Positions 18,680-27,477 of a stretch of DNA of 64,000 bases are shown here, in pieces. The notes under the pieces are model-generated. The model worked only from the letters and a program-made list of their open reading frames with translations. It ran no database searches and had not been told where the DNA came from. This stretch comes from JADGQM01 sp964441945 (GTDB lineage Bacteria > Desulfobacterota > Syntrophobacteria > Syntrophobacterales > Syntrophobacteraceae). The stretch is taken from positions 1 through 64,000 of the forward strand of contig CAYTWB010000010.1 in NCBI GenBank assembly GCA_964441945.1. The letters are read 5' to 3'. Within the stretch, counting starts at the first letter, position 1; the number at the start of each line of letters is the position of its first letter. A program made the position numbers and the translations under genes.

Positions 18680-18778
18680 AACCTGTCTGCACCGTCAGGA
18701 GACAAGAGATAAAAGCCATTGAAACACAGGCAAAAGCCGAAGGCAGACGAAAATGACCCGCGTTCCATGGGCTGGGCA

Positions 18779-20266
18779 TCAACAACCCGGAATCATCTCC
18801 ACTGATGTAGCGTCTTCTTCGCCAAGCGGTTGATAGAGAGGCAGGCGGATAATCATCGCGGTCCCCTTCCCTTCTTCACTATCCACTTCAATCTCGCCAT
18901 GATGGCTGTCGATGATATTCTGCACAATCGCCAACCCCAAGCCCGATCCTTTTTCACGAGTAGTAAAAAAAGGATTGAAGATCTTCTTACGGACATCAGG
19001 TGGAATCCCCGGCCCGGTATCCTGAATGATGAGCTCCATCCGGGGTGATCTCATGTTCCCATTGGTCAAGGCAGTACGTACCCGCAGGGTGCCTCCGTGC
19101 GGCATGGCCTGAAGAGCATTGGCAAAAAGATTGACAAATGCCCGATAGAGCAGATCCGGGTCCGCTTCAAATGTGAAATAACCACTCTCATATTGCCGTT
19201 CTATTTGGACTCCCAGCTTTTGGAATTCCGGTTCCATGACCATTAGATTGCGCTCCAAAACATCCTCCATTCGGCATTTCATTGGGCGAAGCGTCTTGGG
19301 GCGAGCAAAATCCAGGAACTCCGTCAAGGTATCGTTCAGGCGGGTGGCTTCTTCCACAATGATCAACGAGAAGCGCTTCTGCCGTTCGTTTTCTATGCGG
19401 TCGCAAAGGAGTTCCGCCGTGCTCCGGATGATTCCCAGGGGATTGCGAATCTCATGGGAAACTCCGGCAATCATCTCTCCCAGGGCTGCCAGCCGTTCAG
19501 TCTGGTGAAGCTTTTGCTCCAACTTCCTCTGTTCCGTCGCGCGGGCGGTTATGATCCGTTCCGCCCGGCGGGCAATCAAGAGTATCGTTGTAAAAAGGAC
19601 CCCGACAAAGGCAAGAAAACCCATCGCAATGATCCATTGAAACCGCCGGACGGCGTCATAATCATGGGTCATTTCCTGGGTGATTTCAAAGACACCAATG
19701 ACTCGCCTCAAGCTCAACGGACCTTCTATATCGATAGACATGGGGTAATAGGTTTTGAGTTTGCGGGTCCCCCCTTTCCATTCGATACCCCAAAACGACT
19801 CCGCTTCATCTTTGAGGACCGAAGCCGATCGCTCTGCCAGGGCCTGCCGGAAGACCTCGCCGAGGTCCCCTTTCTTGCCGACAACCACGGATTCAGTGCT
19901 GTAGGTGAGCACCTGATCGGGATCATAGATGTTGACGCTCTCTACCGAGAGACCATGAATCGTATTGCGCACCACTCTGTCCAGCCGTTCACGCTGGCTT
20001 TGGCGGCTCAGGCGGATTTCACCCTCGACCAACATCGTCGGCCAGGTAAACTGCATGAACACCTGGTGATTCAGATTGGTTGCGACAAGCAAAGCGTATT
20101 GTTCACTCTTCTGGAAGAGAATCTCCCTTGCCCGTCTTGAAATGAAACCGGAGAGGAAAAGTGTGCACACCAGAATAACCATAAGACTGCTAAGCGAAAG
20201 ATACTTGACAAGCCTGAAAGGTTTGATGCCTTCAATACTTCTTGGCACTGGTCTTAGCAATTCCAT
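18779..20266 (-). CDS. Membrane sensor histidine kinase
   Basis: The 495-residue kinase has a transmembrane helix at about 24-45, a periplasmic sensor region of some 150 residues, a second helix at about 212-235 and a short linker. The HisKA box reads GVSHEIRNPLG, followed by ATPase motifs NLFANALQAMP (N box), DTGPGIPP (G1), FTTREKGSGLGLAI (F/G2). It should autophosphorylate on His and pass phosphate to the regulator at 17180-18679, 99 bp downstream. The signal is unknown; the sensor shows no recognisable PAS or ligand motif. No strong ribosome site is seen for ATG 20266. Confidence 0.92.
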   Translation of the reverse strand: MELLRPVPRSIEGIKPFRLVKYLSLSSLMVILVCTLFLSGFISRRAREILFQKSEQYALLVATNLNHQVFMQFTWPTMLVEGEIRLSRQSQRERLDRVVRNTIHGLSVESVNIYDPDQVLTYSTESVVVGKKGDLGEVFRQALAERSASVLKDEAESFWGIEWKGGTRKLKTYYPMSIDIEGPLSLRRVIGVFEITQEMTHDYDAVRRFQWIIAMGFLAFVGVLFTTILLIARRAERIITARATEQRKLEQKLHQTERLAALGEMIAGVSHEIRNPLGIIRSTAELLCDRIENERQKRFSLIIVEEATRLNDTLTEFLDFARPKTLRPMKCRMEDVLERNLMVMEPEFQKLGVQIERQYESGYFTFEADPDLLYRAFVNLFANALQAMPHGGTLRVRTALTNGNMRSPRMELIIQDTGPGIPPDVRKKIFNPFFTTREKGSGLGLAIVQNIIDSHHGEIEVDSEEGKGTAMIIRLPLYQPLGEEDATSVEMIPGC

Positions 20267-20283
20267 CGGCGATTCGCAAACAT

Positions 20284-21648
20284 CTAAGAGTCAGAAGGTT
20301 TCGGATTGCAGGCACTTGCCAGCTTCTGCCGGCGTTCCAGGAGCATTTCGCGTCGTTTTCCTTCCCATCCTCGCGAAGTCGGATCATAGAAAACCGTCCC
20401 ATCCAGCGATTCGGGCAAGTAGCGCTCAGGGACCCACGCGTCCGGGGTGTCATGCGGATAACGATAGTTTTTACCATAGCCCAGTTGTTTCATGAGCGGC
20501 GAGGGGGCATTGCGGATGTGCATGGGAACCGGTGCAGTGCCTGTTTCTTTGGCCAGAGCCAGTGCCTTTCCGAAGGCCGTGTAGAGTGCATTGCTCTTGG
20601 GAGCCAGAGCCAGATACACGACCGTTTGGGCCAGCGCAAGATCTCCCTCCGGACTTCCCATCAGCTGATAAGACTGAAGCGTCGCGACGGCTTCCACCAC
20701 CGCCATCGGATCGGCCAGACCGATATCTTCGACCGCCATTCGGGTCAGCCGCCTGGCAATATAAATCGGGTCTTCGCCTGCATTCAGCATACGAGCCAAC
20801 CAGTACAGACCCGCATCGGGATCACCGCCGCGGATACTCTTGTGCAGCGCAGAGATAAGATTGAAATGCTCCTCTCCTCCCTTGTCATAGTGGACAGCCT
20901 TGCGCTGGAGGGCTTCCTGCATGGCTCCATAATCGACAATCCGAATGCCGTCCGATCCGGGGGGCGTTGTAGAAACGGCGATATCGAGGGCATTCAGTAC
21001 GATCCGGGCATCTCCCCCCGAGGCGGCAAAGACGTACTCCTCTGCCTCTTTCTCAAGTCGGGCCGGATATTTCCCGAGGCCTCTTTCTTCATCGGCCAGT
21101 GCGCGGGCAATAATGATTCGCAGTTCATCCGTTCCCAGGGGTTCCAGTACCAGCACCTGAGCCCTGGAGAGCAACGGCCGAATGACTTCAAAGGAGGGAT
21201 TTTCCGTCGTCGCGCCCATCAGCAATATGCTTCCCCGTTCCACATGAGGCAGAAGCGTGTCCTGTTGCGCCTTGTTCAGACGATGGATCTCATCCATAAA
21301 CAGCCATGTTCGTTTTTTTCCTCTCGCCCAGACTGCTTGAGCCTCTTCCACCGCAGCTCGGATTTCACGAGTCCCGGCCATAACCGCAGACATGGCAATC
21401 AGATGAGTCTGGGTTTGCCGTGCTATGATTCCGGCCAGAGTGGTTTTTCCCGATCCGGGAGGACCCCAGAGGATGAAAGACTGGAGCCTCTGATTGCGCA
21501 AAATACGATCAAGAATTCTCCCCGGAGCCAGCAAATGGCCCTGACCGACAAAGTCTTCAATCCGAGTCGGCCGCATCCTTTCGGCCAATGGCGACTGGCC
21601 CCTCAAAGCTTCCTCGGCACGTTTCTGAAAAAAAGTCATTTGCTGCAT
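20284..21648 (-). CDS. rarA: Replication-associated recombination protein A
   Basis: RarA (MgsA) is an AAA+ clamp-loader-like ATPase acting at stalled replication forks. The 454-residue product shows Walker A GPPGSGKTT, Walker B LFMDEIHRLNKAQQD, sensor GATTENPSFEV and the C-terminal MgsA domain (HKSIRGGDPDAGLYWLARML, RNAPSPLMKQLGYGK). AGAGGG precedes the ATG. It starts 9 bp after livF, so it may be transcribed with the liv operon, an accidental-looking arrangement. Confidence 0.95.
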   Translation of the reverse strand: MQQMTFFQKRAEEALRGQSPLAERMRPTRIEDFVGQGHLLAPGRILDRILRNQRLQSFILWGPPGSGKTTLAGIIARQTQTHLIAMSAVMAGTREIRAAVEEAQAVWARGKKRTWLFMDEIHRLNKAQQDTLLPHVERGSILLMGATTENPSFEVIRPLLSRAQVLVLEPLGTDELRIIIARALADEERGLGKYPARLEKEAEEYVFAASGGDARIVLNALDIAVSTTPPGSDGIRIVDYGAMQEALQRKAVHYDKGGEEHFNLISALHKSIRGGDPDAGLYWLARMLNAGEDPIYIARRLTRMAVEDIGLADPMAVVEAVATLQSYQLMGSPEGDLALAQTVVYLALAPKSNALYTAFGKALALAKETGTAPVPMHIRNAPSPLMKQLGYGKNYRYPHDTPDAWVPERYLPESLDGTVFYDPTSRGWEGKRREMLLERRQKLASACNPKPSDS

Positions 21649-21657
21649 CAGGTCCCT

Positions 21658-22359
21658 CTATTCACCGAGATAGGCCTTGCGTACTCGCTCGTCCTGGAGC
21701 AACTGCTCTCCGGCGCCTTCTAGAATAACTCTTCCCGTCTCGAGAACATAGGCATAGTCAGCCACATTCAGGGCGGCCATGGCATTCTGTTCCACCAACA
21801 GGATGGTGGCTCCCTGTGCATTGATGGCTCGAATCGTTCTGAAGACCTCCTCGACGACCAGCGGGGCCAGCCCGAGAGAAGGCTCATCGAGGAGCACCAG
21901 CTTCGGGCGGCTCATCAGGGCCCTTCCCAGGGCCACCATCTGCTGTTCTCCACCGCTCAGCGTCCCAGCCAGTTGCTTGCAGCGTTCTCGAAGTCGCGGG
22001 AACAGCGAATAGACCCATTCCAGTTGTGTCATGAATTCATTTTGGCGCTGGTGATAGGCCCCGAGTTCCAGGTTCTCCAGAACCGTCAGATTTGGAAACA
22101 CGTGCCGCCCTTCAGGGCTCACCCCGATGCCCAGACGGATGATTTCATGGGTGGTCATTCTTGCCAGTTCCAGGTCGCCAAACTTGATAGAACCCGAACG
22201 CGCCCTGACAAGCCCGACAATGGTTCGAAGCGTGGTGCTCTTGCCGGCACCGTTGGCTCCGATCAGGGTTACGATCCGGCCGGCCTCAACCTCGATGTCT
22301 ATTCCCTTGAGTGCGTGAATGCCCCCGTAGTAGACATGAAGACCATTCACTCTCAGCAT
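21658..22359 (-). CDS. livF: Branched-chain amino acid ABC transporter ATPase LivF
   Basis: One of the two ATPases of the HAAT (Liv) transporter, 233 residues. Walker A GANGAGKST, signature LSGGEQQMV, Walker B LVLLDEPSLGL, and the switch His replaced in context by LLVEQNAM as normal for LivF. Its start overlaps the end of livG by 7 bases. It works with LivG, LivM, LivH and LivK encoded upstream. Confidence 0.95.
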   Translation of the reverse strand: MLRVNGLHVYYGGIHALKGIDIEVEAGRIVTLIGANGAGKSTTLRTIVGLVRARSGSIKFGDLELARMTTHEIIRLGIGVSPEGRHVFPNLTVLENLELGAYHQRQNEFMTQLEWVYSLFPRLRERCKQLAGTLSGGEQQMVALGRALMSRPKLVLLDEPSLGLAPLVVEEVFRTIRAINAQGATILLVEQNAMAALNVADYAYVLETGRVILEGAGEQLLQDERVRKAYLGE

Positions 22360-23126
22360 GTCTTTTTTTCCCCTAGGTAGGCCTTGACCACGTCAGCGTT
22401 GTTCTGAATTTCAGCCGGCGTTCCTTCAGCGATGGTGATCCCGTAGTCCAGCACTTTGATCCGCTCGCACACGCTCATAACGAACCTCATATCATGCTCG
22501 ATGAGAAAAACAGCAAGAGAGTACTTCCTGCGCAGATCTTGAAGCAACTGTGCCAGTTCCATGGTCTCCTGGGGATTCATTCCTGCCGCCGGCTCATCCA
22601 GGAGCAGCAGATTGGGGCGGGTTGCGAGGGCCCTCGCGATCTCCAGCCTTCTCTGCTGTCCGTAGGGAAGCGATCCAGCCTTTTCGGAAGCCAGGTGCGA
22701 CAGACTCAGTTCCTCGAGATACTCGATGGACTCCTCCCGGATTCTTGTCTCTTCACGCCGGTATCTGGGGAATCCCAGCATGGCTTCCCAGAAATATGCG
22801 CGGATATCGTAGTGGAACGAAACGAGAACGTTTTCCAGAACGGTCATATCGGTGAAAAGACGGATGTTCTGAAAGGTCCTGGCAATACCCAACGAGGCGA
22901 TCTGCTGAGCGGACAGGCGGGTCGTGTTCTTTCCTTGCCAAACCACCCGGCCTGAGGTCGGCTTGAGGATACCGGTGATCATATTAAACACCGTTGTCTT
23001 GCCGGCGCCGTTTGGTCCAATAAGCCCGACCAACTCGCCCGGACCCATGGCGATCGAGAAGTCATTCACCGCGGCAAGGCCGCCGAACTGCATGCTCAGA
23101 TGCTCCAGCCTGAAAAAGGCGGTCAT
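22353..23126 (-). CDS. livG: Branched-chain amino acid ABC transporter ATPase LivG
   Basis: The 257-residue ATPase has Walker A GPNGAGKTT, a LivG-type insert with NIRLFTDMTV and a helical segment around the RREETRIREE region, signature PYGQQRRLEIA, Walker B LLLLDEPAAGM and switch FLIEHDM. The frame is open upstream to 23285, but that extension is repeat DNA; ATG 23126 gives the family start (MTAFFRLEHLSMQFGG). The element at 23176-23309 separates it from livM. Confidence 0.94.
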   Translation of the reverse strand: MTAFFRLEHLSMQFGGLAAVNDFSIAMGPGELVGLIGPNGAGKTTVFNMITGILKPTSGRVVWQGKNTTRLSAQQIASLGIARTFQNIRLFTDMTVLENVLVSFHYDIRAYFWEAMLGFPRYRREETRIREESIEYLEELSLSHLASEKAGSLPYGQQRRLEIARALATRPNLLLLDEPAAGMNPQETMELAQLLQDLRRKYSLAVFLIEHDMRFVMSVCERIKVLDYGITIAEGTPAEIQNNADVVKAYLGEKKTC

Positions 23127-23175
23127 GGATGTGTCTCTGCCTTCCCCTGTCAGCTCCCGGTTTCCATTCGTTGTC

Positions 23176-23309
23176 CTGAGTACTGCTCTGCATAGATGAG
23201 TGTCCGAATTCCCATTCGTCATACCGGCAAGTTTCAGGCCGGTATCCAGGATGCGTTTCCGGATTCCGGCCAGGGCTATGGTCACTCTATTCTGCGGCGT
23301 GGTACTTAG
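23176..23309. mobile_element. MITE-like element, copy 1 (between livG and livM)
   Basis: A 134-bp element with imperfect terminal inverted repeats of about 30 bp: CTGAGTACTGCTCTGCAT at the left end and CTAAGTACCACGCCGCAG (reverse strand) at the right, each followed by a GAGTG(T/A)CC block. The centre holds the ATACCGGC / TTCCGGCC palindromes. No coding potential and no clear target-site duplication. It is inverted relative to the copy at 25878-26034. Confidence 0.7.
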
Positions 23310-23316
23310 AACCCTT

Positions 23317-24348
23317 TCATTGTCTCCCGGCTCTCAGCAGCCGGTCCCAGTTGAGCTCATTCCTTCCCATGATGCCCCGGCGGGCAAAGATGATAACAAC
23401 CATCAGGATGAGACTGAACACCACCATTCGCATGCCGGGAATGCCGGGTATCGTGAAAGCTCCAACATCCATCGGCCGTTCGACTATTCTCAACGCCTCC
23501 CCGCCCCAGGCAAAGAGCGCCGCGCCGATAACGGCTCCCGTAGTGCTGCCCAAACCCCCGACCACGATCATGATAAGCAGATTGAAAGTTAGGAAGAAGG
23601 TAAACAAGGTTGGAGAAATGGTCGTGATCAGGTGTGCCAGCAATCCTCCTGCGACTCCGGAAAAAAATGCGCTGATCAAGAACCCCAGGAGAAAGTGTCG
23701 ATAGGGATCCACACCCATGGCACGGGCTGCTGTTTCGTCTTCACGAATGGCTTTCATGGCCCGCCCCCAACTGCTGTTGATCAATCTGGCGATGAGCAAG
23801 ACGGTGATTACGGCCACTCCCCAGGTCCACCAGATATTCGTGTGAGGAGCCAGGCCCTTGAGACCGAGCGGCCCGTTGGTCACACCCTGAAAAGCATTGC
23901 ACAGCACTCGCACCACCTCGCCGAACCCGAGGGTCACTATGGCAAGGTAGTCGCCCCGGACCCGAAAGACTGGGAAACTAATCAGATAAGCAAAAACCGT
24001 TGCGAAAATCCCGGCAGCCAGGAGCGACACCAGAAAAGGGACCTGAATCACGCTCAAAGGCCAGATGAGCGGTTCAATAATGAAATTCAACTGCTTTTCT
24101 GCAGGCGTCATGGTCAGCAGGGCCGATGTGTAGGCGCCGATGGCAATAAACGCATTGGGACCGAGATGCAACACGCCACAGAAGCCGTTCACCAGATTGT
24201 AGCTGACCGCCAGTGTGATGAAGATCCCCATATTGTTCAGAATGCGAATCTGGTATTCGGTGCCGTAGCTTTTGAAAAGAAGCAGCACAACGAAAAGAAG
24301 GATGAGCGCGGCCAGATTCAGCCAGGTGTTCCGCTTTGAGGTGCCCAT
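23317..24348 (-). CDS. livM: Branched-chain amino acid ABC transporter permease LivM
   Basis: A 343-residue inner-membrane permease with about nine hydrophobic helices and the LivM loop RVRGDYLAIVTLGFGEV, the coupling segment SSWGRAMKAIREDETAARAMGVD and the C-terminal WGGEALRIVERP. Three ATGs in a row follow AGGGG; the third (24348) has proper spacing. A 190-bp AT-rich gap separates it from livH. Confidence 0.93.
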   Translation of the reverse strand: MGTSKRNTWLNLAALILLFVVLLLFKSYGTEYQIRILNNMGIFITLAVSYNLVNGFCGVLHLGPNAFIAIGAYTSALLTMTPAEKQLNFIIEPLIWPLSVIQVPFLVSLLAAGIFATVFAYLISFPVFRVRGDYLAIVTLGFGEVVRVLCNAFQGVTNGPLGLKGLAPHTNIWWTWGVAVITVLLIARLINSSWGRAMKAIREDETAARAMGVDPYRHFLLGFLISAFFSGVAGGLLAHLITTISPTLFTFFLTFNLLIMIVVGGLGSTTGAVIGAALFAWGGEALRIVERPMDVGAFTIPGIPGMRMVVFSLILMVVIIFARRGIMGRNELNWDRLLRAGRQ

Positions 24349-24542
24349 CATCATCCCCTAACCCGGCAAAGCCGGAACCAGAAAAAGACTAACATGGATA
24401 AATGTACCTCATAATGAGCAGAAAAGTTCACTTCGTTCTAACAACTATGAAGCTTTTCTCACTAAAGGTTCTTCAATTCGCAAGGTTATCACGTTCTTAT
24501 AAATTTTCTGCCAGAAAAAGCACGAAGTTTGGAACTAAGATA

Positions 24543-25430
24543 CTAATTGGTGATCGGTTCGCCCATGATCCCGGTAGGTCGGAATAACAGAACCAGGATC
24601 AGAATGACAAAAGCAAAAGCATCTCTGTACTGAGCCAGACCGGGCACCAACGCCACGATCAGGACCTCCCCGAGCCCCAGGAGAAAGCCGCCGATCACAG
24701 CACCGGCAATGTTGCCTATTCCACCCATCACCGCCGCAACAAAGGCCTTGATCCCCGGGATAATACCCATGAAGGGATTGACCTGCGGATACTTCATTGC
24801 CCACATAAGGCCTCCGGCAGCGGCAAGCATCGAGCCCAGCAGAAAAGTAACGGCAATGATCCGGTCCAGATTGATGCCCATCAGCCTGGTGGTTTCAAAA
24901 TCCTTTGATGCCGCCCGCATAGCCTTGCCGACCCGGGTCTTGAAGACGATGTAGAGGAGACCGAAAAGAAGGATCAGGGTGATTAGCGGTGTGTAGATGG
25001 TGAGCACCTGGATGTGCAACCCCAGGAGGACGATTACCTTGTCGAACATCTCCGGCCGGGGAAAAGCCCGAGGGACTCCCCCGATGATCACCAGGGCCAG
25101 ATTCTCCAAGAGGAATGAAGCCCCGATCGCAGAGATCAGGAGCGAGATGCGAGGGGCATTGCGAAGGGGCTTGTAGGCTGAGCGATCCAATACGATCCCG
25201 ATCAGTCCTGTGGCTACAACAGCCAAAGGAAAACCGACCGTCCAGGGAAGCGCAAAGAGTGTTGTAGAGTAGATCGCCACGTAGGCAGCAAACATCAGCA
25301 AATCACCGTGAGCGAAGTTGATCAACCGGAGAATACCGTAGACCATGGTGTAGCCGATGGCCACTAGACCATATAAGCTCCCGAGGGAGATCCCATTGAT
25401 CAGCTGTTGAAAAAGAATCGTCAGGTCCAC
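24543..25430 (-). CDS. livH: Branched-chain amino acid ABC transporter permease LivH
   Basis: The 295-residue permease has LivH hallmarks: LINGISLGSLYGLVAIGYTMVYGILRLINFAHGD is spread over the first 50 residues, followed by DRSAYKPLR, the coupling loop GKAMRAASKDFETTRLMGI and PFMGIIPGIKAFVAAVMGG near the end. GTG 25430 is preferred, with GAGG five bases upstream; an ATG one base earlier is in another frame. The frame extends to 25469 without a ribosome site. Confidence 0.92.
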   Translation of the reverse strand: MDLTILFQQLINGISLGSLYGLVAIGYTMVYGILRLINFAHGDLLMFAAYVAIYSTTLFALPWTVGFPLAVVATGLIGIVLDRSAYKPLRNAPRISLLISAIGASFLLENLALVIIGGVPRAFPRPEMFDKVIVLLGLHIQVLTIYTPLITLILLFGLLYIVFKTRVGKAMRAASKDFETTRLMGINLDRIIAVTFLLGSMLAAAGGLMWAMKYPQVNPFMGIIPGIKAFVAAVMGGIGNIAGAVIGGFLLGLGEVLIVALVPGLAQYRDAFAFVILILVLLFRPTGIMGEPITN

Positions 25431-25603
25431 ATGCACCTCAAACTGTGCCTGATGCTGCCAGAAAACCACTCCATCGACGATGCTGCAAAACGGATGTTAT
25501 CATAGAATTGTCGCCCGCACTACCAACGACTGAGTACAGGGTGTAATCAAAAGCAAGAGTAATTGTCAAGGCGATCCCTCTTGCCTGGAACCCAGGCCAA
25601 TTT

Positions 25604-25803
25604 CGTCATTCCGGCAGGTTTTACCGTGAAAATCCAAAAATGTTGAACATATAGCCATTCCAATAACTTAACGGCGGATTCAGGAATTATTTTCATCACT
25701 CGGGGGTGAAGCAATGACCACGATTCATGACCGTTAAGCCGGAATCCAGTCGTGCAGTTGTCTTGCACAAGCAGTTCTGGATTCCGGCCAAGCATGCCGG
25801 AAT
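25604..25803. repeat. Split TTCCGGC palindrome between livH and the second MITE copy
   Basis: GTCATTCCGGCAGG near 25605 and AAGCCGGAATCCAG at about 25736, then CTGGATTCCGGCC and GCCGGAAT near 25803, are the arms of the same double hairpin found elsewhere, pulled apart by about 110 bp of unrelated AT-rich DNA. The stretch 25431-26127 holds only these repeats and the terminator of livK. Confidence 0.55.
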
Positions 25804-25877
25804 ATCGGATAGTGTCTGTGCAGGTAATAAGTTTGTTCAGTCCTGGGGTCGCGTCACTCTCACTTTTGATTGCGCCC

Positions 25878-26034
25878 CTGAGTACAGCCCCGCACAATAG
25901 AGTGACCATAACCCTGGCCGTCATTCCGGCATGCTTCTGGCCGGAATCCAGAAACACTTCCTGGATACCGGCTTAAAACCTGCCGGTATGACGAGTGGGA
26001 ATTCGGACACTCAGTGCTGCGGAGCAGTACTGAG
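25878..26034. mobile_element. MITE-like element, copy 2 (between livH and livK)
   Basis: A 157-bp element in opposite orientation to copy 1. Ends are CTGAGTACAGCCCCGCAC and, on the other strand, CTCAGTACTGCTCCGCAG, each leading to GAGTG(A/T)CC. The centre is the GTCATTCCGGCATG ... CATACCGGC double palindrome in a more complete form than copy 1. No open frame and no clear target-site duplication. Confidence 0.7.
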
Positions 26035-26058
26035 GAAAACAAATACCGAAGATGCTGG

Positions 26059-26098
26059 GAAAAAAGAAACAGGAAAGCATGGTGCCTTCCTGTTTCTT
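26059..26098 (-). terminator. Terminator after livK
   Basis: AAGAAACAGGAA (26064-26075) pairs perfectly over 12 bp with TTCCTGTTTCTT (26087-26098), and on the minus strand runs into TTTTTTC. It lies 29 bp past the livK stop, so livK can be made in excess of the downstream transporter genes. Confidence 0.88.
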
Positions 26099-26127
26099 GG
26101 GTTGGATTCTAAAGTTAGGATCAGTAT

Positions 26128-27258
26128 TTAAGGATTCACTGTGGTGACGTATACGAACTTGCCTCCCTCCACCTTGTTGATGACCATGCTCTTCACGGGA
26201 TTGCCTTCTTCGCCCATGCTAATGGTCCCGGAGACTCCCTGGAAATTCTTGGTATCAGCGAGAGCGTCACGAACCTTGGTGCCATCCGCCGAACCCGCCC
26301 GCTTGATGGCGTCAACCAGCAGGAAGTACGCGTCAGCTCCAAGGGCATCGAAGGCACCTGCCTCTTTCTTAAATTTTTCTTCATAGCGTTTGATGTATTC
26401 TTTCGCTCGCTCCGTAGTCGCAGCCTGCTTATGAAAATGCCCGGTAAAGTACATGTTTTCAACTGCGACGCCGCCAACCTTTATCAAGGTTTCATCCTGC
26501 GCCCCGTCACCAGTCAGGATCGGTATCTTGATGCCGAGGTCCCGGGCCTGTTTCGCCAGAAGCGCATCTTCCGTGTAGTAATTGGGGGCATAGATAATGT
26601 CGGGTTTGCCGGTCTGCACAGAGGAAAGTTGGGCTGAGAAGTCCTGGTCTCCCGTCTGGATGTAAGTCTTTGAGAGAACCTTGCCGCCGAGCTTTTCGAA
26701 TTCCTTTTCAAAGTAGTTGGCCAGGCCGACGCAATAGTCCTGAGCCTGATCAATGATCATGGCCGCCGTCTGGGCCTTGAGCTCATTGCGGGCAAAGCGT
26801 GCCGCAACCTGGCCCTGGAAGGGATCAATAAAACAGGCTCGGAAAGCAAACTTCTTCCCCTGGGTGACGAGGGGGTTGGTGGCGGTAGGGCTCACCGACG
26901 GAATCTTTGCGGCTTCGGAAATCGGGTTTCCAGCCATACTGTTGCCGCTGATGGCTTCCCCTAAAACACCGGCAACCTTCTCCTTTTCCACCAGGAGCGA
27001 TACCGCGTTTGCGGCTTCGATCTTGTCGCTCTTTGTATCAACAAGGACCACCTCGATCTTTTTGCCCAAGACCTCCGGCTCCATGTCTTTGGCAACCTGT
27101 ATCCCGGACCACTCCATATCGCCATAGGCTGCAACACCACCAGTCATGGGCAAATAGGTGCCGAGTTTGATCGAATCCTGAGCACCGCTGATGCCGGGCA
27201 TTCCAATCAGAAAAACACCCAGCAAGGCAACTACAGTAAGAAGACCCTTCTTTCCCAT
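26128..27258 (-). CDS. livK: Branched-chain amino acid ABC transporter substrate-binding protein
   Basis: The 376-residue periplasmic binding protein has a Sec signal peptide (MGKKGLLTVVALLGVFLIG...SGAQ) and the Peripla_BP_6 fold: IKLGTYLPMTGGVAAYGDMEW, AVLGEAISGNSMA-like loop, SPTATNPLVTQ, YFEKEFEKLGG, GDGAQDETL. AGGAGGGGAATA precedes ATG 27258. Ligand is probably Leu/Ile/Val or a related amide; specificity cannot be read. A strong terminator and a repeat region follow before livH. Confidence 0.93.
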   Translation of the reverse strand: MGKKGLLTVVALLGVFLIGMPGISGAQDSIKLGTYLPMTGGVAAYGDMEWSGIQVAKDMEPEVLGKKIEVVLVDTKSDKIEAANAVSLLVEKEKVAGVLGEAISGNSMAGNPISEAAKIPSVSPTATNPLVTQGKKFAFRACFIDPFQGQVAARFARNELKAQTAAMIIDQAQDYCVGLANYFEKEFEKLGGKVLSKTYIQTGDQDFSAQLSSVQTGKPDIIYAPNYYTEDALLAKQARDLGIKIPILTGDGAQDETLIKVGGVAVENMYFTGHFHKQAATTERAKEYIKRYEEKFKKEAGAFDALGADAYFLLVDAIKRAGSADGTKVRDALADTKNFQGVSGTISMGEEGNPVKSMVINKVEGGKFVYVTTVNP

Positions 27259-27342
27259 TATTCCCCTCCTCTGAATTGGTTCCCTGGTTTGCAACATAAG
27301 CCAATATAGCCTCGAACAACTCAGTCCGATCCACCTGGAAGA

Positions 27343-27372
27343 TCTCTACTCCAGGGTAAACTCACCTGTCAA
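27343..27372 (-). promoter_or_regulatory. Possible promoter of livK
   Basis: A perfect TTGACA (27372-27367) is followed after 18 bp by TAGAGA (27348-27343), a weak -10. It is 85 bp upstream of the livK ATG in the divergent gap with hpnA. Confidence 0.35.
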
Positions 27373-27477
27373 CAGAAAGGTTCTCGGATATGGATACGGA
27401 GATTGCGTTGCAGAACCCCCCTGATTTTGATATACGGAGTGGGCGATCTAGAGAGGGAGAATAGGGAGATTCTTGGG

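Noticed and set aside
20242..21723. A 493-codon plus-strand frame opposite rarA
   Set aside because: rarA on the minus strand carries all Walker and sensor motifs; the plus frame is a shadow.
23127..23285. N-terminal extension of LivG
   Set aside because: The extra 53 codons are read through the MITE-like element and do not match the family; ATG 23126 gives the normal N-terminus.
25431..26127. CRISPR-like array in the repeat-rich livH-livK gap
   Set aside because: Repeats are palindromes of variable length without regular spacing or unique spacers, and no cas gene is present.
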